In this document: one piece after another, positions 1-4,913 of the stretch | Numbering within the stretch: position 1 is the stretch's first letter | Layout: every line of letters begins with the position of its first letter | Source of the DNA: Cyanobacteria bacterium UBA947 | GTDB lineage: Bacteria > Cyanobacteriota > Vampirovibrionia > Gastranaerophilales > Gastranaerophilaceae | Direction of reading: 5' to 3' | Length of the DNA stretch: 8,232 bases | NCBI GenBank assembly: GCA_002293275.1 | Contig: DBCX01000023.1 | Location: 1,240-9,471 of the forward strand | Notes under the pieces: model-generated | The model's input: only the letters and a program-made list of their open reading frames with translations | The model's database searches: none | Told to the model about the DNA's origin: nothing | Position numbers and translations under genes: made by a program

Positions 1-479
1 ATCAATTCATCTATTTCTTTTTTAATAGAAGGATTAACACTTACAAATAAAACTAATTCATTTTTATACGTTGTTTCAGAACTCAAATTTTGATAATTAT
101 CAAAATATATCCTCTTTAGTTTATCATTATACTGTGAATAGCTACCGCTTTTAAATGCTCTTATTGTTTGCATCATCTTTGTAAAAATATCAATAACGTC
201 TTGTTTATTACTAAAATGAGAAATATATTTACTTTGTATAAATAACAAATTCTCAATATTATTATAATCATAGGGTGAATTATATAAAGAAAGTAGGTCT
301 ATGCCCCCGTCCAGTTTTCCATCCGTAAAAATTTCATTATAATCTGAAAAACTTAATTTTCCCTCATTATAAAAATATTTGTAACAAACTAAAGAAAACA
401 AATACTCATCTTTTAAGTCATCCAGCTTTGGAATTTCTTTTTTTAAAGCCTGAATCTCCAATTTTACTATTTCTGACAT
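1..479 (-). CDS. AIPR-like abortive-infection protein, N-terminal part (3' end beyond window)
   Basis: This open frame starts at ATG 479-477 and runs without a stop to the window edge, giving 159 residues. An AGGGGG ribosome site six bases upstream supports the start. Seen in the protein: a helical N-terminus, then DGGID at residues 57-61, then the strand LLFIQSK at 78-84, then a helix with KMMQTIRAFK, a YNDKL segment near 117-121 and a strand ELVLFVSVNP at 141-150. The GGID ... QxK spacing is that of a PD-(D/E)XK (Mrr-like) nuclease core in which Gln replaces the middle acidic residue. From memory, this order matches the N-terminal region of AIPR phage-resistance proteins. By hand count the stretch has 119 G/C in 480 bases (about 25%), far below its neighbours, which suggests horizontal acquisition. 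The C-terminal AIPR region lies outside the window. The nuclease-like fold is more certain than the exact family name, and activity is untested. Confidence 0.65.
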   Translation of the reverse strand, partial: MSEIVKLEIQALKKEIPKLDDLKDEYLFSLVCYKYFYNEGKLSFSDYNEIFTDGKLDGGIDLLSLYNSPYDYNNIENLLFIQSKYISHFSNKQDVIDIFTKMMQTIRAFKSGSYSQYNDKLKRIYFDNYQNLSSETTYKNELVLFVSVNPSIKKEIDEL

Positions 480-485
480 GCCCGA

Positions 486-491
486 CCCCCT
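486..491 (-). promoter_or_regulatory. Ribosome binding site of the AIPR-like gene
   Basis: Reading the minus strand, AGGGGG lies six bases before the ATG at 479. It is a purine-rich Shine-Dalgarno-like site at the usual distance and supports that start. A possible -10 (TAATAT, 504-499) lies just upstream, but I see no good -35, so the gene may be read by its own weak promoter or from the tRNA-Glu promoter. Confidence 0.5.
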
Positions 492-499
492 AATTTTCA

Positions 500-527
500 T
501 ATTAGAAGCCTGATGAAGCTTCTAATA
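500..527 (-). terminator. Hairpin between tRNA-Glu and the AIPR-like gene; possible terminator
   Basis: A perfect 10-bp inverted repeat (TATTAGAAGC / GCTTCTAATA, 8-base loop) starts two bases after the encoded CCA of tRNA-Glu. Its position suits a tRNA 3' terminator or processing signal. On the minus strand it is followed by TGAAAATTAG rather than a T-run, so it is not a textbook intrinsic terminator and may let transcription through into the AIPR-like gene. Confidence 0.4.
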
Positions 528-529
528 AT

Positions 530-605
530 TGGTACTCCCAAGGGAATTCGAATCCCTGTCTACACCGTGAAAGGGTGTTGTCCTAGGCCTCTAGACGATG
601 GGAGC
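530..605 (-). tRNA. tRNA-Glu (anticodon TTC), CCA encoded
   Basis: The 76-base minus-strand sequence folds as a complete tRNA. The acceptor strands are GCTCCCA and TGGGAGT, with a G1:U72 wobble pair, discriminator A and encoded CCA at 532-530. The anticodon arm is ACACC-CTTTCAC-GGTGT, with TTC at 571-569, which decodes GAA/GAG as glutamate. The T-arm is AGGGA-TTCGAAT-TCCCT and the D-stem is GTC/GAC. The G1:U72 pair and the TCGTCTAGAGGCCTAGGACA D-arm resemble cyanobacterial and plastid tRNA-Glu, which also feeds tetrapyrrole synthesis there; that comparison is from memory. The gene lies 36 bp downstream of valS on the same strand, with its own promoter. The AT-rich AIPR-like gene follows its 3' end, which suits use of the tRNA as an attachment site. 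Confidence 0.97.
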
Positions 606-616
606 CCGTCAAATCT

Positions 617-645
617 ATTCTACTCAAAACAAAATTAACTGTCAA
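617..645 (-). promoter_or_regulatory. Sigma70-type promoter of tRNA-Glu
   Basis: On the minus strand, a perfect -35 TTGACA (645-640) is followed after 17 bases by -10 TAGAAT (622-617), one mismatch from consensus. Transcription would start near 610, leaving a leader of about five bases before the tRNA 5' end at 605. The -35 box contains the TGA stop codon of valS, so promoter and coding end share bases. This makes independent, strong transcription of the tRNA likely. Confidence 0.8.
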
Positions 646-3311
646 TCTTTTAGTGAGCTTATTAGTTCGTCAATCGCGTTTTCCTGCAGCGCAATCTCTT
701 CCACACGCGCGCGCGTCTGCTCCCACAAGTCCGGCTTATTTGACTTGAAACTCTCGTTATTTAACCTTCCGGCAAGCGAACCTTTTTCCGCCGCCAATTT
801 TTCCAGCTTCTTGTGCTGCCGTGCAAGCTCCGCGTCCAAATCAATCAACCCTGCAAGCGGCACGATAATCTTTGACCCTTCCACAACCGCGCTCGCCGAT
901 TGTTTTGGCACCTTCCCGCCATAAGTAATATTCTCAACTTTTGCAAGCCGCTTGATGTACATTTCCAACGGCACAAAATAATCCGCGCTCGGATAATCAA
1001 TTATAATATTTAATTTAACCGAAGTTGAGATATTCAAACTTTGACGCAAATTACGCAACCCGCGAACAATCCCAAACACAAACTCCATATCTGCCAAAGC
1101 GTCTAATTCTTTTTCTTCACTTTTTGGAAAATCAGCGGCAATCAACGCTTCGCCCACGCTCAACAATTGCCAAATTTCCTCTGTGATGTGCGGCATAATC
1201 GGATGCAACAAACGCATCGTATAATCAAGTACATGTTTTAGAACACGCTGAGTATTTAGTTTTAAACCCTCCTCGGCAATTTGAGATTTTGCAAGTTCAA
1301 TGTACCAATCACAAAAATCATCCCAAAAGAAATGATACAAATCATGTGCGATTTCACCAATACGGAATTCATCCATGTTTTTACGCGTTGTTGTTATAGT
1401 CTTGTTCAACCTATCCAAAATCCATTTATCCGGCAGGGTCAGCGCGGCAAGGTCAAACGGTTTGTCATCAACGCCGTCCAGATTCATCAGCACATACCGC
1501 GACGCGTTCCAAATCTTGTTGGCAAAATTGCGCCCGTACTCAAACCGTTCATCGCTGATTTTTATATCCTGACCGCCGTAGGTGCAAAGCGACGTCAACG
1601 TAAATCGCAGCGCATCGCAGCCGTATTTGTCAATCAAAACAACCGGGTCAAGCGTGTTGCCTTTGGATTTGGACATCTTTTGCCCTTTTTCGTCGCGGAT
1701 AAGCCCGTGGATATAAACGGTTGAAAACGGCGCCTTGCCGGTAAATTCCAGCCCCATCGTAATCATCCGCGCAACCCAGAAAAAGATTATGTCAAACCCC
1801 GTGACAAGCGTCGTTGTCGGGTAGAATTTTTTAAAATCAGGCGCGTTCTTCATAGCCCATTCCGTTGCACCGTTCGGGCTTCCTTTTTCATTTACCCCCC
1901 AGCCCATTGTGGAGAACGGCCACAGGCCTGACGAAAACCACGTATCAAGCACATCCGAGTCCTGCGTATAGTTTTGCGGGTCGGGGTTTTCTTTTGCGAC
2001 AACCATTTCGCCGGTTTGATTGTGGTAATATGCCGGGATTTGATGGCCCCACCAGAGCTGGCGCGAGATGCACCAGTCGCGGATGTTTTCCATCCAGCCG
2101 AGGTAATTTTTTTCCCAGCGCTCGGGCACAAACGTAATCCGTCCGTCTTTTACGGCTGCAATCGCGGGTTTTGCAAGCGGCTCCATTTTTACAAACCACT
2201 GGTCAGACAAAAGCGGCTCAATCGTCGTGCTGCACCGCTGGCATTGGCCGATGTTGTGCTCGTGGTCTTTGATGCGCAGCAGGAAGTTTTTGTATTTAAG
2301 CGAGTCAACAATTTGTTTGCGCGCCTCGTACCTGTCAAGCCCGTGGAACTCCGGCGGAACCTCGCCGCACGCGCACATGCGTCCCTGTTCGTCAAGGATT
2401 TTAATCGGTGCAAGGTTGTGGCGTTTTCCGACCTCAAAATCGTTCGGGTCGTGTGCAGGTGTGATTTTCAGCGCGCCGGTACCAAAATTTTTGTCAACGT
2501 AATCGTCCGCAATAATCGGGATTTCGCGCCCTGACAGAGGTATAATCGCCGTGCGGCCAATCAAATCCTTGTATTTAAAATCATCCGGGTTGACAGCGAT
2601 TGCAACGTCACCAAACATCGTCTCCGGCCGTGTTGTTGCGATGATTATCGCGCCGCCGCCCCCGATTGAAGCACCGTTTTCCCCTTTTAGCGGATACGAA
2701 ATCTCCCAAAGGTGGCCGCCTTTTGTTTCGTAATCTGTTTCAACATCAGAAATCGCGCTCTGACAACGCGGGCACCAGTTTACGATATAGGTGCCTTTGT
2801 AAATCAGGCCTTTTTCGTACAGCCGGACAAAAACCTCTTTAACAGCCTCGGAGCAGCCCTCATCAAGTGTGAAGCGTTCGCGGGTACGGTCAAACGAGGC
2901 ACCGAGCCGCTTGCATTGGTCTAAAATCGCGGATTTATGCTCGTTCGTCCATTCCCAGGTGCGCTCCAAAAACTTCTCCCGCCCCAAATCGCAGCGTGAC
3001 AAACCTTCTTCGCGCAATTGTTTTTCCACAACATTCTGCGTTGCAATCCCGGCGTGGTCAGTGCCCGGCAGCCAGAGCGTTTCAAACCCTGCCATCCGGT
3101 AGTAGCGCGCCAGAATATCTTGCAAAGTTTCATCAAGCGCGTGGCCCATGTGCAAGACACCGGTTACGTTTGGCGGCGGAATGACCATTGAATACGACGG
3201 TTTTTTGCTTGAAGCATCGGCCTCAAAGTACCTGCCGTCCTCCCAAAATTTATAAATTTTTTCCTCGGTCGCCCTCGCATCGTAAACTGTTGGTAAATCT
3301 TTAATACTCAT
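642..3311 (-). CDS. valS: Valine--tRNA ligase
   Basis: This cytoplasmic class I synthetase charges tRNA-Val with valine using ATP, and edits mischarged threonine. The 889-residue length is normal for bacterial ValS. Visible motifs: PPPNVTGVLHMGH (45-57) with the HIGH-type signature HMGH at 54-57; GTDHAGIATQ (83-92); CPRC at 180-183 and CQRC at 357-360, pairs that may bind zinc; the CP1 editing region with TTRPETMFGD at 226-235 and AHDPND near 286-291; DWCISRQLWWGHQIP at 412-426; and KMSKS at 545-549. An anticodon-binding helical domain follows, and a C-terminal coiled-coil arm spans about 822-889. A small Gly-rich insertion (GGGG, 217-220) sits just before the editing motif. The start matches the family N-terminus, and no Shine-Dalgarno site is visible. 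An extended -10 seven bases upstream predicts a leaderless mRNA. The gene is divergent from the gene at 3326. Confidence 0.98.
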   Translation of the reverse strand: MSIKDLPTVYDARATEEKIYKFWEDGRYFEADASSKKPSYSMVIPPPNVTGVLHMGHALDETLQDILARYYRMAGFETLWLPGTDHAGIATQNVVEKQLREEGLSRCDLGREKFLERTWEWTNEHKSAILDQCKRLGASFDRTRERFTLDEGCSEAVKEVFVRLYEKGLIYKGTYIVNWCPRCQSAISDVETDYETKGGHLWEISYPLKGENGASIGGGGAIIIATTRPETMFGDVAIAVNPDDFKYKDLIGRTAIIPLSGREIPIIADDYVDKNFGTGALKITPAHDPNDFEVGKRHNLAPIKILDEQGRMCACGEVPPEFHGLDRYEARKQIVDSLKYKNFLLRIKDHEHNIGQCQRCSTTIEPLLSDQWFVKMEPLAKPAIAAVKDGRITFVPERWEKNYLGWMENIRDWCISRQLWWGHQIPAYYHNQTGEMVVAKENPDPQNYTQDSDVLDTWFSSGLWPFSTMGWGVNEKGSPNGATEWAMKNAPDFKKFYPTTTLVTGFDIIFFWVARMITMGLEFTGKAPFSTVYIHGLIRDEKGQKMSKSKGNTLDPVVLIDKYGCDALRFTLTSLCTYGGQDIKISDERFEYGRNFANKIWNASRYVLMNLDGVDDKPFDLAALTLPDKWILDRLNKTITTTRKNMDEFRIGEIAHDLYHFFWDDFCDWYIELAKSQIAEEGLKLNTQRVLKHVLDYTMRLLHPIMPHITEEIWQLLSVGEALIAADFPKSEEKELDALADMEFVFGIVRGLRNLRQSLNISTSVKLNIIIDYPSADYFVPLEMYIKRLAKVENITYGGKVPKQSASAVVEGSKIIVPLAGLIDLDAELARQHKKLEKLAAEKGSLAGRLNNESFKSNKPDLWEQTRARVEEIALQENAIDELISSLKD

Positions 3312-3319
3312 GCTAAAAT
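3290..3319 (+). promoter_or_regulatory. Extended -10 promoter of the 3326 gene, predicted leaderless
   Basis: TTGGTA (3290-3295), an 18-base spacer, and TGCTAAAAT (3311-3319) form a sigma70-like promoter with a TGn-extended -10. The predicted start of transcription is 3326, exactly the A of the ATG. The promoter lies inside the first codons of valS, and its -10 shares two bases (3318-3319) with the valS -10. Confidence 0.55.
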
Positions 3320-3326
3320 AATACCA
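3318..3326 (-). promoter_or_regulatory. Extended -10 promoter of valS, predicted leaderless
   Basis: The minus strand reads TGGTATTAT (3326-3318), a TGn-extended -10 box. Counting seven bases on from the last -10 base puts the start of transcription at 3311, the A of the valS ATG. I find no convincing -35, which extended -10 promoters can do without. The box overlaps the ATG and the -10 of the divergent gene. Confidence 0.55.
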
Positions 3327-3853
3327 TGAAAAAACTTTTGTTGATACTTGCGCTGCTCGCTGCGCCCGTTTACGCGGTAGAAGAGGCAGCCGACCAGCCG
3401 CCCAAACAACCCGAGCCGCTGCCGATTACCGCAACAGAGTTTGAGGAATTCTGGGCAAAATATTATGCCGGGATGAACTATCACCAAGCCTTGCAGTCAG
3501 ACAGGCCTCTGATATTGATTTTTGCGGACTCGCCGGATGTTTTTGCGATGTTCAAACGCGCGCCGCTCGGTGATATAATTTTCAAACAATTTGACGGCAA
3601 ATATAACTGCACAATAATCAATGTGCAGTACGGGATAAAAGGCAGGTTTGACAAATACGTGCGCAAAAAGCACAACCCGGAATACATTTTGAATACAAAA
3701 CTCGCTGAGGAATTTTTTGTTGACAAATATCCGGCGATGTTTTTGGTTGACCCGAAAGAGCGCACCTACCAGCCGGTTGACATCAAAGACATCACCGAGG
3801 AAAAATTACCGACGATTTTGTATGATTATTTGGAAAAGACTCTGCCGCAATAA
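3326..3853 (+). CDS. Small exported protein with a thioredoxin-like fold, no CXXC
   Basis: The 175-residue product begins with a lipid-free Sec signal peptide: KK, a Leu-rich core at 4-13, and likely cleavage after APVYA (17). A Pro/Glu-rich linker follows (20-34), then an acidic helix (36-48). The segment RPLILIFADSPDVFAMF (60-76) looks like the beta-strand and active-site turn of a thioredoxin fold, and KYPAMFLVDPK (134-144) looks like the cis-Pro strand, with P136 as the candidate. The CXXC is absent: the only cysteine is C95, so a disulfide-exchange role is unlikely and a binding or scaffold role is more plausible. I do not recognise a named family. No ribosome site precedes the ATG. The TAA stop overlaps the palindromic repeat that begins at 3853. 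The gene is divergent from valS and convergent with fabI. Confidence 0.8.
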   Translation: MKKLLLILALLAAPVYAVEEAADQPPKQPEPLPITATEFEEFWAKYYAGMNYHQALQSDRPLILIFADSPDVFAMFKRAPLGDIIFKQFDGKYNCTIINVQYGIKGRFDKYVRKKHNPEYILNTKLAEEFFVDKYPAMFLVDPKERTYQPVDIKDITEEKLPTILYDYLEKTLPQ

Positions 3854-3921
3854 CGTCATGCTGAATCTATTTCAGCATCCCATCAAGACAACAAGATTCT
3901 GAAACAAGTTCAGAATGACGT
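3853..3921. repeat. 69-bp two-armed palindromic repeat element (MITE/REP-like)
   Basis: The element is framed by ACGTC (3853-3857) and GACGT (3917-3921). Inside are two hairpins with 8-bp stems and 5-base loops: ATGCTGAA/TTCAGCAT (3858-3878) and ATTCTGAA/TTCAGAAT (3896-3916), joined by 17 bases (3879-3895). The halves also form one long inverted repeat, 22 of 27 positions matching, so the DNA can fold as one long hairpin or as a three-way junction. No transposase is present. It lies between the ends of two convergent genes and could act as a bidirectional terminator, although no strong T-run follows either arm. Similar GTCATTCTGAA-type repeats occur in several bacterial phyla (from memory). 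Confidence 0.75.
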
Positions 3922-3934
3922 AAATAATACGACA

Positions 3935-4741
3935 CTACGCCAATGAGTTAGCGATTATTTCCATCTCCTCAAGCGATGCATAAACCGCGTGGCAGCCGCA
4001 ATCTACGTACAAAATCTGACCGGTTGTACCTGTTGAAAGGTCAGATGCCAGATAGAGTCCGGCTTTGCCGACATCTTCAAGCGATACATTGCGCTGCAGC
4101 GGAGCCTTCGCAATAGCTGCTTTAAGCATCTTATCAAACCCTGAAATCCCTTTAGCCGCAAGCGTTTTAACCGCGCCGGCCGAAAGACAGTTCACGCGCA
4201 CACCTTTTTTACCAAGATCAGCGGCCAAATACCTCATACAAGATTCAAGAGTCGCTTTTGCAACACCCATAACGTTGTAGTTTGCCACAACGTACTCACC
4301 GCCAAGATATGTCAGCGCAAACACGGACGCACCCTCGTTCAAGATGGGCTCGGCCTGACGGCAAATCGTCACAAGCGAATACGCGCTTACGTTTTGCGCC
4401 AGCGTGAAACCGTCGTTTGAAGTGTCAATAAATCTGCCCATCAAATCTTCTTTGTTCGCAAACGCGACCGCGTGAACAACAAAATCAAGCTTGCCGTAAA
4501 CTTTTTCGCATTCTTTGAAAACGGCAGCGACCTCGTCTTCTTTTGTCACATCGCAGCTCATGATGATTTTGGCGTTCATCTCCTCGGCCAGCGGTCTGAC
4601 ACGTGATTCCATCACCTCACCTGCGTATGTAAACGCAATCTCCGCACCCGCCCGGTACAATTGCTGCGCTATCGCGTACGCAATCCCGCGGTGATTTGAC
4701 ACACCAAATATAATCCCTTTTTTACCTTGCATTAAATTCAT
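3935..4741 (-). CDS. fabI: Enoyl-[acyl-carrier-protein] reductase (NADH)
   Basis: FabI reduces the trans-2-enoyl-ACP double bond, the last step of each round of type II fatty-acid elongation in the cytoplasm. The 268-residue protein has the short-chain dehydrogenase fold in its FabI form: a nucleotide-binding turn GVSNHRGIAYAIA (13-25), CDVT at 63-66, AVAFANKEDL at 91-100, and catalytic Tyr145, Tyr155 and Lys162 in TYLGGE...NYNVMGVAK. SAGAVKTLAAKGI (187-199) is the substrate-loop region. AVAFA resembles the Gram-positive-type IAFA rather than the E. coli IGFA. Small oddities are Ala153 where Pro usually precedes NYNVMG, and VDCGC (246-250) where VDAG or VDGG is usual. AAGGAG six bases before the ATG at 4741 supports this start over Met4. 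The gene is convergent with the 3326 gene and divergent from the 4914 gene. Confidence 0.96.
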   Translation of the reverse strand: MNLMQGKKGIIFGVSNHRGIAYAIAQQLYRAGAEIAFTYAGEVMESRVRPLAEEMNAKIIMSCDVTKEDEVAAVFKECEKVYGKLDFVVHAVAFANKEDLMGRFIDTSNDGFTLAQNVSAYSLVTICRQAEPILNEGASVFALTYLGGEYVVANYNVMGVAKATLESCMRYLAADLGKKGVRVNCLSAGAVKTLAAKGISGFDKMLKAAIAKAPLQRNVSLEDVGKAGLYLASDLSTGTTGQILYVDCGCHAVYASLEEMEIIANSLA

Positions 4742-4768
4742 ATCTTTCTCCTTATTTCCTATGACTCA

Positions 4769-4777
4769 ATTTTACCA
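4769..4777 (-). promoter_or_regulatory. Extended -10 promoter of fabI
   Basis: The minus strand reads TGGTAAAAT (4777-4769). The predicted start of transcription is near 4762, giving a leader of about 21 bases that contains the AAGGAG ribosome site (4753-4748). No good -35 is visible; that region (about 4791-4798) is occupied by copy 1 of the 18-bp repeat. Confidence 0.55.
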
Positions 4778-4784
4778 TAAAAAC

Positions 4785-4838
4785 CGTTAACTTTTGTAAC
4801 AATTTGTCCCAAAAAAACTACGTTAACTTTTGTAACAA
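4785..4838. repeat. Two copies of an 18-bp direct repeat, 36-bp period; candidate operator
   Basis: CGTTAACTTTTGTAACAA occurs identically at 4785-4802 and 4821-4838. Each copy is followed within three bases by TGTC. Each unit is partly symmetric (GTTA ... TAAC) and on the minus strand reads as two GTTA half-sites nine bases apart (TTGTTACAAAAGTTAACG). Copy 1 covers the -35 region of the predicted fabI promoter, and copy 2 lies about 67 bases upstream of its start. A regulator binding here could control fabI, the divergent 4914 gene, or both. No regulator is encoded in the window. Confidence 0.7.
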
Positions 4839-4851
4839 CATGTCAAACATG
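4839..4851. repeat. Short inverted repeat CATGT-CAA-ACATG
   Basis: A perfect 5-bp inverted repeat with a 3-base centre directly abuts repeat copy 2 in the fabI/4914 intergenic region. It could be a small protein-binding site. It is short enough to be chance. Confidence 0.3.
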
Positions 4852-4900
4852 CGAATTTCAGGCATTTTGAACACGTTTATATGTTTAAGAGAGTAATATA

Positions 4901-4907
4901 AGAGAGG
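4901..4907 (+). promoter_or_regulatory. Ribosome binding site setting a TTG start
   Basis: AGAGAGG lies six bases before TTG at 4914-4916. No ATG or GTG in frame is as well placed, and the next Met is residue 34. The site therefore supports a TTG start. I see no convincing promoter for this gene in 4842-4900. Confidence 0.55.
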
Positions 4908-4913
4908 CTTATT

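Noticed and set aside
598..924. 108-codon plus-strand frame starting in tRNA-Glu
   Set aside because: It begins inside the tRNA and runs antisense to the valS C-terminus, with no ribosome site or recognisable protein.
1281..1724. 147-codon plus-strand frame within valS
   Set aside because: It is a shadow of valS, which has all its family motifs intact on the other strand.
3312..3325. A T-box or other leader regulating valS
   Set aside because: Only 14 bp separate the valS ATG from the divergent ATG, and the predicted mRNA is leaderless, so there is no room for a leader.
4785..4856. The repeat pair with 18-bp units and 18-bp gap as a minimal CRISPR array
   Set aside because: There are only two short, AT-rich copies in a promoter region and no cas gene. 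The spacing fits an operator better.
4867..4899. TTGAAC (4867-4872) with TAATAT (4894-4899) as promoter of the 4914 gene
   Set aside because: The 21-base spacer is too long, and the predicted start would fall inside the ribosome site.
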